Below are positions 47,681 through 56,041 of a stretch of 64,000 nucleotides of DNA, piece after piece. The DNA comes from Alistipes sp. (GTDB lineage: Bacteria; Bacteroidota; Bacteroidia; Bacteroidales; Rikenellaceae): positions 1 to 64,000 of the forward strand of contig JAFQAN010000028.1 in assembly GCA_017416915.1 (NCBI GenBank), read 5' to 3'. Made by a program: the position numbers and the translations under genes. A model generated the notes under the pieces. That model saw only the letters and a list, made by a program, of their open reading frames with translations. It did not search any database and had not been told where the DNA came from. Every line of letters begins with the position of its first letter. Positions within the stretch are counted from its first letter, which is position 1.

Positions 47681-47758
47681 CTCAGTATTTCTCAGCCTTT
47701 CTTGACCTCCTACTGCATAAAACACCCCTTGCGATTTGCGAGTTACGCCAATTTTTCT

Positions 47759-47766
47759 TACCTTTG
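47759..47766 (+). promoter_or_regulatory. -7 box for HAD gene, very close to start
   Basis: TACCTTTG ends 7 bases before the ATG at 47774, which implies an almost leaderless mRNA. Confidence 0.5.
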
Positions 47767-47773
47767 TACGATT

Positions 47774-48382
47774 ATGCAGCGAATTAAAAACATAGTATTT
47801 GACCTCGGAGGCGTGGTCTTCTCGCGCGACCCTCACAAGATGGAGAGGGCGTTTATGGAGTTCTTCTCGTATATCCATCTGCCTAAGATGCCGACCTTTT
47901 GGGAGGAGTACGACCGTGGCGCAGTGAGCTACGACGAGGTGGTCGTGGCATTAGCCGAGTGGAACAGGTGCGACGTGGAGCTTGCCCACCGCAACCTACA
48001 ACGTGCCATCGCCACACAGGAGCAGATGCCCGCTACGAAGCGCCTTATCGAGGAGCTTAAAGCAGCTAATTATAAGCTTTACGTGCTGTCGAATATGTCG
48101 TTGGAGTTCATCGAGTTTCTACGTACGACGGATGTCTATCGCAACTTCGACGGCGAGGTGGTGTCGTGCTTCGAGAAGGTCGTAAAGCCCGATGCCGCGA
48201 TATACCGCCTCTTGGAGGAGCGCTACTCGCTCAACCCTGCCGAGACACTATTTGTCGATGACCGCGAGGCGAACGTCGTGGCGGCACGAGAGAGGGGTTG
48301 GAGTGCCATCCACTTCTCGACGTGCGAGGCTGAGCGTAGCTGCGACGAGGTGCGTGAGCTGCTGCACACAATAAATGCGTAG
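47774..48382 (+). CDS. HAD family hydrolase
   Basis: 202 residues from the ATG at 47774, where the haloacid dehalogenase motif I begins (IVFDLGGVV; nucleophile D10 area). The other motifs are LSNMS (motif II), KPDAAIY (motif III lysine) and FVDDREANV (motif IV). The cap is a small helical bundle, as in YihX/epoxide-hydrolase-type HADs, often alpha-D-glucose-1-phosphate phosphatases. The proximity to malQ would fit such a sugar phosphatase, but this is an inference. Confidence 0.82.
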   Translation: MQRIKNIVFDLGGVVFSRDPHKMERAFMEFFSYIHLPKMPTFWEEYDRGAVSYDEVVVALAEWNRCDVELAHRNLQRAIATQEQMPATKRLIEELKAANYKLYVLSNMSLEFIEFLRTTDVYRNFDGEVVSCFEKVVKPDAAIYRLLEERYSLNPAETLFVDDREANVVAARERGWSAIHFSTCEAERSCDEVRELLHTINA

Positions 48383-48427
48383 ATACATAATTTATATAGT
48401 AAGCAATTAACCGAAAAACGTGATAAT

Positions 48428-50881
48428 ATGACACTAAAACTCAGATTGCAGTATAATACCCACTATGGCGAGGAGCTATACGTGGTATTGGGTGGCGACC
48501 GCGAGAAGGCGTATGCTATGCACTACGCTGGCGAGGGTTGGTGGGAGGCAGCCGTAAAGGTGGCCACTACCGAGCTTCTGTATCGCTACGAGGTACGCCG
48601 TGAGGGTGGCGTGGTACGCCGCGAGTGGGGTGCTAAGCACCATCTTCTTCTCGATAAGAGGTGTGGCGATGTGCGCGTAGAGGACCGTTGGAGCGATATG
48701 CCCTCGGACCGTTCGTTCCGCTCGTCGATGTTTACCGATGGCGTCTTTGCCCGCACTAAGGCTAAGAGAGCGCAGGCAATAGCCCCCGATACACTCACCA
48801 TACGTGCCGAGATTGGCGTTGTACGCCCCAACCAAAGTGTGGTATTGGTCGGCGACGGCAAGGCTCTCGGCAACTGGGATGTAAAGAGGGGTGTTAAGCT
48901 CGCCGACGGCGAGGCTCCCGTATGGAGCGTACGCATCAAGGCTCCCAAGGCGCCGTTTGCCTACAAGTTTGTCATCGTTGATGACGCTACCGACGAGGTG
49001 TGTGCTTGGCAGTCGGGCGACAACTACTACTCGGCCCTCAGCGTAGCCGAGGGCGAGGCTGTGGTAATCAACCTCTTGCGTCCCCACTTCGACATCGCGC
49101 CGTGGCGTGGTGCGGGTGTGGCTATCCCCGTATTCTCGTTGCGCTCTACGAAGAGCTTTGGCGTGGGCGAGTTCCACGACTTGCGCCTTATGGTCGATTG
49201 GGCAGCTATGACGGGTCAGTCAATCATTCAGATTCTGCCTATCAACGATACCACGATGACGCGCACTTGGCAAGACTCATACCCCTACAATGCCAACTCT
49301 ACCTTTGCGCTGCATCCTCAGTTCCTGCACCTCCCCGCCGTGGGCAGACTCAAAGATAGGGCTAAGCAAGAGGCGTTCGACAAGCTCGGCAAGGAGCTTA
49401 ACGCCCTGCCACAGATAGACTACGAGCGCGTGAACAACGCCAAGGAGGAGTTCCTACACGCCATCTTCGAGGAGCAGGGTAGCAAGACCCTCGCATCGAA
49501 GGAGTTTAAGGCGTTCGTGGCCTCTAACGAGGAGTGGCTGCGTCCCTACGCCGTCTTCTGCGCCTTGCGCGATGAGAAGCACACTCCCGACTTCTCGACG
49601 TGGGGTACGTGGGCGAAATATACCAAGGCTAAGGTTGCTAAGTACGAGAAGGAGCATCCTATGGATGTGGCTTACCACTACTTCGTGCAGTACCACCTCT
49701 CGCGTCAGCTACGCGATGCCCGCGACTATGCACACTCTAAGGGCGTGGTGTTGAAGGGCGATATTCCTATCGGCATCTCGCGTACGTCGGTCGATGCGTG
49801 GGTATATCCCGAACTCTTCAATATGGACTCGTCGGCAGGCGCTCCACCCGATGACTTCTCGGTTATGGGTCAGAACTGGGGCTTCCCGACATACAACTGG
49901 GCAAAGATGGCAGAGGATGGCTATGCGTGGTGGAAGGCGCGCTTTATGAAGATGGCAGAGTACTTCGACGCCTACCGCATCGACCATATCCTCGGTTTCT
50001 TCCGCATCTGGGAGATACCTCTCGACGCCGTAAATGCACTTCTTGGACGCTTCAACCCTGCGCTACCTTATAGCTACGACGAGCTGTCGGCATACGGCTT
50101 CCACTTCGACGGTGGCTGGCACGTGGGCGACATTAAGCAGACCGATAACGTACTCTTCGTCGAGGATAAGTTGCAGAAGGGCAAGTATCATCCCCGCATC
50201 TCGGCACAATCTACCGACTGCTACCGTTGGCTCTCGGACGACCAAAAGGATGCCTACAACCGCCTCTACAACGACTTCTTCTATCGTCGCCATAACGACT
50301 TCTGGAAGCAAGAGGCACTGCGCAAGCTGCCCCCGCTGATTGAGAGTACGGGTATGTTGGTATGTGGCGAGGACCTCGGTATGATACCCGACTGCGTACC
50401 CTCGGTGATGGCGTCGGAGCAGATTCTTGCACTGGAAATTCAGCGTATGCCCAAAGACCCGAAGGTGGAGTTCGGCTCAACGTACGACTACCCCTACTTG
50501 TCGGTATGTACCACGGGTACTCACGATATGAACCCGCTACGTGCCTGGTGGGAGGAGGATAGAGGCGTTACACAGCGCTTCTACAACTATGTGCTTGGCG
50601 CGTGGGGCGAAGCACCCTACTTCTGCGAGCCGTGGATATGTGAGCAGGTGGTGGCTATGCACCTCAAATCGCCCGCTATGCTCACCATCCTGCCGTGGCA
50701 GGACTGGGTAGCTATGGATGGCACGCTGCGCCGCGAGAACCCCAACGAGGAGCGTATCAACGTACCCGCCAACTCGCGACACTACTGGCGTTATCGTATG
50801 CACCTAACCCTCGAAGAGCTGCTTACAGCCGACGAGCTTAACAAGATGATACGTCATAAAATCGCCGAGTCGGGTCGCTAA
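48428..50881 (+). CDS. malQ: 4-alpha-glucanotransferase (GH77)
   Basis: 817 residues with two N-terminal starch-binding CBM20-type domains (about 1-110 and 120-215) before the GH77 catalytic barrel. Catalytic residues are visible: nucleophile D in YRIDHILGFFRIWEIP, acid/base E in CGEDLGMIP, and the third acid D in TGTHDMNPLRAW. It disproportionates maltooligosaccharides in starch and glycogen use. It lies 45 bases after the HAD gene; the two may be one transcript. Confidence 0.93.
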   Translation: MTLKLRLQYNTHYGEELYVVLGGDREKAYAMHYAGEGWWEAAVKVATTELLYRYEVRREGGVVRREWGAKHHLLLDKRCGDVRVEDRWSDMPSDRSFRSSMFTDGVFARTKAKRAQAIAPDTLTIRAEIGVVRPNQSVVLVGDGKALGNWDVKRGVKLADGEAPVWSVRIKAPKAPFAYKFVIVDDATDEVCAWQSGDNYYSALSVAEGEAVVINLLRPHFDIAPWRGAGVAIPVFSLRSTKSFGVGEFHDLRLMVDWAAMTGQSIIQILPINDTTMTRTWQDSYPYNANSTFALHPQFLHLPAVGRLKDRAKQEAFDKLGKELNALPQIDYERVNNAKEEFLHAIFEEQGSKTLASKEFKAFVASNEEWLRPYAVFCALRDEKHTPDFSTWGTWAKYTKAKVAKYEKEHPMDVAYHYFVQYHLSRQLRDARDYAHSKGVVLKGDIPIGISRTSVDAWVYPELFNMDSSAGAPPDDFSVMGQNWGFPTYNWAKMAEDGYAWWKARFMKMAEYFDAYRIDHILGFFRIWEIPLDAVNALLGRFNPALPYSYDELSAYGFHFDGGWHVGDIKQTDNVLFVEDKLQKGKYHPRISAQSTDCYRWLSDDQKDAYNRLYNDFFYRRHNDFWKQEALRKLPPLIESTGMLVCGEDLGMIPDCVPSVMASEQILALEIQRMPKDPKVEFGSTYDYPYLSVCTTGTHDMNPLRAWWEEDRGVTQRFYNYVLGAWGEAPYFCEPWICEQVVAMHLKSPAMLTILPWQDWVAMDGTLRRENPNEERINVPANSRHYWRYRMHLTLEELLTADELNKMIRHKIAESGR

Positions 50882-50903
50882 CTAAGGATAAGCTACAAAG
50901 AGT

Positions 50904-50933
50904 AAGGGCGCAAGACCTAAGTCCAGCGCCCTT
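50904..50933. terminator. Bidirectional terminator between malQ and tRNA-Arg
   Basis: Perfect 8-bp stem AAGGGCGC / GCGCCCTT with a 14-nt loop. It could end malQ on the plus strand or the tRNA on the minus strand, where CTCTTTG follows. Confidence 0.5.
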
Positions 50934-50939
50934 GCTTAG

Positions 50940-51011
50940 TAGCCCCGAAAGGATTCGAACCTTCATCGTAAGAACCGGAATCTTAAATTCTATCCATTGA
51001 ACTACGGAGCC
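50940..51011 (-). tRNA. tRNA-Arg (CCG)
   Basis: 72-nt cloverleaf on the minus strand: acceptor GGCTCCG / CGGGGCT (two wobbles), D arm, anticodon stem TAAGA / TCTTA around loop TTCCGGT (anticodon CCG), T arm with GGTTCGAATCC, and discriminator A. No CCA is encoded. It is divergent from lgt. Confidence 0.92.
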
Positions 51012-51079
51012 GTTGTGCAAAGATACATCTTTTTTTGCGAATACGGCATAGACATCAACCAATTTTAGATAAAAAGGCT

Positions 51080-52033
51080 ATGAGCAATCTTCTGACGATA
51101 GTGTGGGACTGGGACCCTACGTTTATAATGGTTGGCGAACTGGATATTCGCTGGTATGGTCTTATGTGGGCTGTGGGCATACTCCTTGCCGAGCGTGTCA
51201 TATCGCATATATGCAAGCACGAGGGGCTGCCACAGAGTACCGTAGAGTCGGCGTTTATATGGATTGTCCTCGGCACGTTTATCGGTGCGCGTGTGGGACA
51301 CTGCCTCTTCTACGAACCCGAAACCTACCTCCCCGAGCCGTGGCGTATCATCACCGATATTCGTGATGGCGGTATGGCGAGCCACGGAGCCACCATCGGC
51401 ATTTTGCTGGGTATCTGGATATTTGTGCGCCGCAACCACCTACCCTTCGTTTGGGGTATTGACCGCATCGGCATTGTAGCACCCTTGGCTGGCGCTATCA
51501 TCCGCTTCGGCAACCTCTTCAACTCGGAGATTGTCGGTAAGCCTTCGGATTTGCCGTGGGCATTTCAGTTTGTGCGCCACGATGCACCTCGTGCCTTTGT
51601 CGAGTATGGCGGCGATGTTCCCGCCTCGCTTCTTGCCGAGATACCTGCACGACACCCCGCCCAGCTATACGAGGCGTTGTGCTACCTTGCCACCTTCGCT
51701 CTGCTTATGTGGATGTACTATAAGCGCGACTTGGGACGTCGCCGTCCAGGACTGCTCTTCGGCGTGGCGATGATTGGCATCTTCCTCACACGCTTCTTCA
51801 TCGAGTTTTTGAAGGAGCGTCAGGTGGAGTTCGAGGAGGCTATGACTCTCGATATGGGTCAGTGGCTCAGCCTGCCCTTTATACTCCTGGGTATCGTTAT
51901 GATAGTACGTGCTATGCGCCGTCCTGTGGTGGGTAATTTAGACGCCGTTGTGGAGTACGCCAATAGCTGCTATGCCGCAGAGAGTAAGGCGAAAGAGAAT
52001 AAAGCCAAGCGCGATGCAAAACGCCGTAAATAA
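51080..52033 (+). CDS. lgt: Prolipoprotein diacylglyceryl transferase
   Basis: 317 residues from the ATG at 51080; the longer frame overlaps the tRNA leader and lacks the family N-terminus. Lgt moves a diacylglyceryl group from phosphatidylglycerol to the lipobox cysteine. Visible features are about seven transmembrane segments, DGGMASHGATIG (catalytic His area), and the signature GAIIRFGNLFNSE. The C-terminal tail is lysine-rich. It supplies the many lipoproteins of this cell. Confidence 0.94.
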   Translation: MSNLLTIVWDWDPTFIMVGELDIRWYGLMWAVGILLAERVISHICKHEGLPQSTVESAFIWIVLGTFIGARVGHCLFYEPETYLPEPWRIITDIRDGGMASHGATIGILLGIWIFVRRNHLPFVWGIDRIGIVAPLAGAIIRFGNLFNSEIVGKPSDLPWAFQFVRHDAPRAFVEYGGDVPASLLAEIPARHPAQLYEALCYLATFALLMWMYYKRDLGRRRPGLLFGVAMIGIFLTRFFIEFLKERQVEFEEAMTLDMGQWLSLPFILLGIVMIVRAMRRPVVGNLDAVVEYANSCYAAESKAKENKAKRDAKRRK

Positions 52034-52922
52034 CCTTATTTATAATACGCTCACCGCAGAGCGTAGGGTAGTGCTGCCTACTGTTGGCACGCTACAACTA
52101 TGCCATCTTCCCGCCTCGATGTCAGGCAGTAGGGTGGTCCCACCTTGCTGTGTGGTTGAGTTTAGTAGCTCTACGAGTGGTCGTACAATTGTAGATGTTA
52201 TCGCCCAGAGCGCCTCTATCTCAATGGAGGATGCTGAGGATATATACCGCCGTTGGTTGGATAGGTCGCGCAATGGCGATGATGTCGTCATCGAGGGTGT
52301 CGGCACGCTGCGCCATAAGAGCTTTACGACAGATAGTGCGCTCCTTGCCGCATTAAACCCCGAGGGCGATAAGCCGCTACGTCTGCGCCGACGTCGTAGT
52401 AAGCTACCGTGGCTGATATTACTTGTCGTGCTGCTGCTTGGCGTCGCTGCTGGCGCATACCTCTACCTCTCAAAAGAGGGTAATGCAGAGCCTACAACGC
52501 ACCTTACAACGCCTACGGAGACGCTAACCGAGCCTATTGAGGTTGCAGAGCCTGCCAATAGTGTCGAAGTTGTGGATGAGAGCGTTGATGTGCCGACTGT
52601 GCCGACTGAGCCAACTGAAACCGTTGTCGAGATACCCGCACCCGAGGAGGTTGCGGCAGATAATCTGCCCTGGACGGAGCGTGATGATTTGCGCCATTGG
52701 GTCGTTGTCGGCAGCTACTCTACGGAGCAGAACGCTAAACGTGCTATGCGCGACATTATCGCTAAAAATGAGGATGTTACGTGCGATATATTCAAGCTCG
52801 GCTCGATGTATGCCGTAGCAGCCTTTGCCTCGTCAGACCACGCTGAATGTGAGGAGTTTGTACGCAGCCACCGCAAGGAGTTTAAGCAGGCGTGGATACA
52901 TACTCCAAAACGCTTCAAATAA
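52014..52922 (+). CDS. HU-CCDC81 and SPOR domain membrane protein
   Basis: 302 residues from the ATG at 52014, overlapping the end of lgt by 20 bases. The N-terminal half (about 1-120) is an HU/IHF-like domain of the CCDC81 type (NLIYNTLTAERRVVLPTVGTL; GVGTLRHKSF). There is a transmembrane segment (about 131-152), a threonine/glutamate/proline-rich linker, and a C-terminal SPOR domain (WVVVGSYSTEQNAKRAMRDI) that binds denuded peptidoglycan. It may link nucleoid or cytoplasmic partners to the division septum; this is an inference. Confidence 0.82.
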   Translation: MQNAVNNLIYNTLTAERRVVLPTVGTLQLCHLPASMSGSRVVPPCCVVEFSSSTSGRTIVDVIAQSASISMEDAEDIYRRWLDRSRNGDDVVIEGVGTLRHKSFTTDSALLAALNPEGDKPLRLRRRRSKLPWLILLVVLLLGVAAGAYLYLSKEGNAEPTTHLTTPTETLTEPIEVAEPANSVEVVDESVDVPTVPTEPTETVVEIPAPEEVAADNLPWTERDDLRHWVVVGSYSTEQNAKRAMRDIIAKNEDVTCDIFKLGSMYAVAAFASSDHAECEEFVRSHRKEFKQAWIHTPKRFK

Positions 52923-52932
52923 CGAGTTGTAG

Positions 52933-53412
52933 ATGACACTTTATCAACGACTTAACGCCATTATTGATGTGCTTTATGTAGCACCCGCACGTAGGGTAGT
53001 ACCCCGCGAGCTTTTTGGCTATGCGGTATGTGGAGCTACCAATATGGCGCTTGATACGTTGTGGTACTATATCATATATCACTACATTGTTGCTGAGAGG
53101 TTTATCGACTTGGGCGTTGTGGTTATGTCGCCACATATCGCCTCGCTGTTTGTTGTATTTCCGATTACCTTTTTCACGGGCTTTTGGCTCAATAGATATG
53201 TCGCTTTCAGGGCTACGGAGTATAGCGGTCTTCGACAGCTTGTGCGTTATGCGCTCACGGTCGTCGGCTCAGTCGTTCTGAACTATGTATGTATGAAGCT
53301 CTTTGTTGAACACCTCGATATATGGCCAACACCCTCTAAGATGCTTACCACGGCAATATCGGCTGTTTATAGCTTCCTCGCCGCCAAGTTCTACACCTTC
53401 CGAAGGAGGTAA
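52933..53412 (+). CDS. GtrA-like membrane protein
   Basis: 159 residues with four hydrophobic segments; ELFGYAVCGATNMALDTLWYY and the ending SAVYSFLAAKFYTFRRR match the GtrA/DPMS family, which helps flip polyprenyl-phosphate sugars or their analogues. Substrate unknown. It lies 10 bases after the SPOR gene. Confidence 0.85.
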   Translation: MTLYQRLNAIIDVLYVAPARRVVPRELFGYAVCGATNMALDTLWYYIIYHYIVAERFIDLGVVVMSPHIASLFVVFPITFFTGFWLNRYVAFRATEYSGLRQLVRYALTVVGSVVLNYVCMKLFVEHLDIWPTPSKMLTTAISAVYSFLAAKFYTFRRR

Positions 53413-53462
53413 TCCGCACACGCCTGTACGACCGCCACCCATCGTATCGTATTATGACATCG

Positions 53463-53658
53463 CGATTGGTGCTATGTTAGTTGCGTCGTTGCACGACCTC
53501 TCGTCAAGCTGCAACTATGCAACGCATATAAGACCGATTGTGTCAGCCGCCAGCCGTTTAGTCGTACAGCACTAAATAGTTGTATTATCCGTCTCGATTG
53601 GTGCTATGTTAGTTGCGTCGTTGCACGACCTCTCGTCAAGCTGCAACTATGCAACGCA
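53463..53658 (+). repeat. 64-bp exact direct repeat, two copies
   Basis: The sequence from CGATTGGTGCTATGTTAGTT to CTATGCAACGCA occurs at 53463-53526 and 53595-53658 without any mismatch, 132 bases apart. Each copy has internal pairing (GTTGCA / TGCAAC and TTGCGT with the end ACGCA), so a hairpin is possible. The flanks just before the copies also match partly (GTATTAT). Confidence 0.85.
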
Positions 53659-54204
53659 ACAATTATACTCGATAATTAGTGGCGATATGCCCCTGTAATA
53701 CATATTATGTTAAAATTGTACCGATATTAGCGATTCCTGAGTTACTTCACAAATTGCGTGTCAAGTGATATTACGGATAGATGAGTTACTTAACAAACTA
53801 CATTTAGCTCCTCAGTATATTCGGCGAGTATTGTGTGTGTTTGCTTGCAAATTACATATTATATTAATGTTATATATAAATGTGTTGCATAGCTAATTAC
53901 CCGTTGTCCCTCAGTATATCGGTCAATTTGTTGCCTGCTAATTGTTTGTCATACCTCAATGTTACTTTTGTATATGCGTTACTATGCTTATTGCTTATCA
54001 CGCCTCAATATTGCTCTCGGAACTAAACATACAGCACTCTATACTCTATACTCTATACTCTTTGCTTTGTACGCCATTTCTACTCTGTACTCTATACTCA
54101 GTACTCTTTGCTTTGTACGCCATTCCCTACTCCCCTCCCTCTCACGATTTAACATAATGTAAATATTACGACATTTATTTGTATATTAGTGTAACTAACA
54201 AATA

Positions 54205-54231
54205 GTGCAAGACCCCATAGAGGTCTTGCAC
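54205..54231 (+). other. Perfect hairpin before small ORF
   Basis: GTGCAAGACC / GGTCTTGCAC with a 7-nt loop; no T-run follows. It may be a leader structure for the ORF at 54252 or an orphan transcript's end. Confidence 0.4.
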
Positions 54232-54251
54232 ACAATAACATACACTAAAAT

Positions 54252-54398
54252 ATGCGTACAATCAAGAACAAGGGAAGCCGTTCATTAAGGCTTTCTACCG
54301 ATGAAATTATTAGCTCAGTTATTGTCCCTTTCCGCGAGAAGCTGAGACCCTGCAATAAACTCATCTCTATTGGCTCAACCCGTAGTACAAGAGAATAA
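54252..54398 (+). CDS. Possible small ORF, 48 residues
   Basis: ATG to TAA, encoding a basic, serine- and isoleucine-rich peptide (MRTIKNKGSRSLRLSTDEII...). It has no clear promoter box or ribosome site, and no family is recognised. It may be a remnant of a longer gene. It is included because it is the only open frame of note in this gap. Confidence 0.2.
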   Translation: MRTIKNKGSRSLRLSTDEIISSVIVPFREKLRPCNKLISIGSTRSTRE

Positions 54399-54440
54399 TA
54401 TTATTGGGTGGATACGAATATGAGCGCGCCAGTAAACAAG

Positions 54441-54461
54441 TCCCCCTTTGTCAAAGGGGGA
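54441..54461. repeat. Perfect TCCCCCTTT hairpin
   Basis: TCCCCCTTT, three bases, AAAGGGGGA, then TTTAGAGGG. Similar sequences occur at the ends of small insertion-like repeats in many genomes; no partner is seen here. Confidence 0.4.
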
Positions 54462-54493
54462 TTTAGAGGGAATGTAAATACTGATTCACGAAA

Positions 54494-54517
54494 AAAGGAG
54501 AGCCAAAGCTCTCCTTT
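54494..54517 (-). terminator. Terminator of tRNA-Lys
   Basis: Minus-strand 10-bp stem AAAGGAGAGC / GCTCTCCTTT with a 4-nt loop, followed by further T residues, 8 bases past the tRNA. Confidence 0.8.
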
Positions 54518-54524
54518 ATTTCCG

Positions 54525-54597
54525 TGAATCCGCCGGGGCTCGAACCCGGGACCCCAACATTAAAAGTGTTGTGCTCTACCGACTGAGCTACGGATTC
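54525..54597 (-). tRNA. tRNA-Lys (TTT)
   Basis: 73-nt cloverleaf on the minus strand: acceptor GAATCCG / CGGATTC fully paired, D arm, anticodon stem CAACA / TGTTG around CTTTTAA (anticodon TTT), T arm CCGGGTTCGAGCCCCGG, discriminator A, no encoded CCA. Confidence 0.95.
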
Positions 54598-54702
54598 TCC
54601 GAGCCAAAGACTTTCGTGTTTGGTGGTGCAAAGATAATCAATATTTTTATTTTACCAAAATAGTACGCCAAAATATTGTAAAACAAACTGTATAATGGAG
54701 AT

Positions 54703-55194
54703 TTACCCCATTGGCTCCGATATATCGGCTACCGTGGCGCGAACATAGCCTATAAGGTCGTTAGGAGCAATGGCAATCTGCAAGCCACGGACCCCCGCGC
54801 TAATATATATACGCGGATGCTCCAACGATGTCGAATGTATGTATGTCGGGAACGGCTTGCGCATACCTATTGGCGAGCAACCGCCTCGTATATAGCCCGT
54901 TGTGGGTAGCAACTCCTTCATCGCTATAAGCTCAGCCCACTTATTCCCAGACACCTTAGCCGCCGCTTTGAGGTTTACCTCGTGGTCGCCAGGTATGACG
55001 CATACGAAGCACCCATTACGGTCGCCACGAAGCACCAACGTCTTAAATACCGTTGCTATATCCTCGCCCAGCTCCTCGGCAACGTGCGTAGCGGCAAGGT
55101 TACTCTCATCCACCGTATATGGCACAAGCTCATAGGCAATCTTCGCCTTATCTAATAGGCGCGCAGCGTTGGTCTTCTCTATCTTTTTAGCCAT
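54703..55194 (-). CDS. ybaK: Cys-tRNA(Pro)/Cys-tRNA(Cys) deacylase YbaK
   Basis: 163 residues of the YbaK/EbsC family, which hydrolyses mischarged Cys-tRNA(Pro). Typical segments are NAARLLDKAKIAYELVPY, FKTLVLRG (with the conserved lysine), GDHEVNLKAAAK and GGCSPIGMRKPFPTYI. Monocistronic. Confidence 0.92.
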   Translation of the reverse strand: MAKKIEKTNAARLLDKAKIAYELVPYTVDESNLAATHVAEELGEDIATVFKTLVLRGDRNGCFVCVIPGDHEVNLKAAAKVSGNKWAELIAMKELLPTTGYIRGGCSPIGMRKPFPTYIHSTSLEHPRIYISAGVRGLQIAIAPNDLIGYVRATVADISEPMG

Positions 55195-55233
55195 AATATT
55201 GCGTAATCATTACAATCGTTAAACAAAATAGTA

Positions 55234-55241
55234 TATCTTTG
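55234..55241 (+). promoter_or_regulatory. -7 box for SDR gene, leaderless type
   Basis: TATCTTTG ends five bases before the ATG at 55246, so transcription should start at or beside the start codon. Confidence 0.6.
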
Positions 55242-55245
55242 CACT

Positions 55246-56037
55246 ATGAGTTATGCGCTAATCACAGGAGCATCATCAGGCATCGGTCGCCACTACGCCA
55301 CAGAGCTTGCCTCGCGTGGCTATGACATTATTGCCATAAGCAATCAGCCTGAGGCTCTCGCCACGCTTGCTGAGCAGATAGGCTCAAACCTTCGCCGCAA
55401 GGTGGTAACCATAGCCTGCGACCTTACCGAGGAGTGTGCTGCACAGCGCATCTTTGACCGTTGTGTAGCCGAGGGTTACGACGTCGAGATAGTGGTCTGC
55501 AACGCTGGTATGCTTCTCTTCTCTACACTCACAGCTACCCCGCCATCACAGCTTGCGAAAATCATAGCGCTACACTGCACTACGACCACACTTCTATGCC
55601 GATTATTCGGCGAGCAGATGAAGGGGCTACGCCGTGGCAGAATACTCGTAATGTCCTCGGCGACAGCGTGGCTACCCTACCCCACAATCGCTCACTATGG
55701 CGCGACAAAGGCCTACCTCAAAAACTTTGCATCGTCGCTATGGTATGAGCTGCGTCCCTACGGCATAAGCGTAACCGCGGTATATCCTGGCGCTGTCGAT
55801 ACGCCACTCTACTCGCTCGACGACAAGGTGCGTAGGCGTCTGCGTATGTTTGGCATTATGACACCGCCCGAAAAACTTGCTCGTCAGGCAATTAGGGCAA
55901 TGATGCGTGGTCGCCGTCGTCTTGTGCCTGGCATCTTCACTAAGCTTGTCGTGGCGTTATGCTCGCTACTTCCAGCGCGACTACTCTACCCTATTCTGCG
56001 TATAGCTCCTATACGCCGTCTATTGGAGCGCATCTGA
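55246..56037 (+). CDS. Short-chain dehydrogenase/reductase
   Basis: 263 residues of the classical SDR fold: cofactor loop TGASSGIG (7-14), CNAG, a serine (MSSATAW) and the catalytic YGATK, with PGAVDTP after it. The C-terminus has a hydrophobic, arginine-rich tail (RLLYPILRIAPIRRLLERI), as in DltE/YqjQ-like SDRs. The substrate is unknown. The N-terminal GxxxGIG motif fixes the start codon. Confidence 0.88.
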   Translation: MSYALITGASSGIGRHYATELASRGYDIIAISNQPEALATLAEQIGSNLRRKVVTIACDLTEECAAQRIFDRCVAEGYDVEIVVCNAGMLLFSTLTATPPSQLAKIIALHCTTTTLLCRLFGEQMKGLRRGRILVMSSATAWLPYPTIAHYGATKAYLKNFASSLWYELRPYGISVTAVYPGAVDTPLYSLDDKVRRRLRMFGIMTPPEKLARQAIRAMMRGRRRLVPGIFTKLVVALCSLLPARLLYPILRIAPIRRLLERI

Positions 56038-56041
56038 TAGA

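Larger units (their letters stand above)
53413..54524. other. Long repeat-rich intergenic region
   Basis: About 1.1 kb between gtrA and tRNA-Lys without a convincing gene. It holds a 64-bp exact direct repeat (53463-53526 and 53595-53658), degenerate CTCAGTATAT / CCTCAAT motifs (53815-54010), a 22-base direct repeat ACTCTTTGCTTTGTACGCCA (54057 and 54103), a CTATACT microsatellite-like stretch (54036-54060), two perfect hairpins (54205-54231; 54441-54461), and one small open frame (54252). Confidence 0.6.

Noticed and set aside
47501-47773. N-terminal extension of the HAD protein
   Set aside because: The frame runs through repeat element B and the promoter box at 47759; HAD motif I begins at the ATG at 47774.
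54483-54530. GATTCACG / CGTGAATC pair beside tRNA-Lys as an attachment site
   Set aside because: It is an extension of the tRNA terminator stem into the tRNA 3' end, not a repeat flanking an element.
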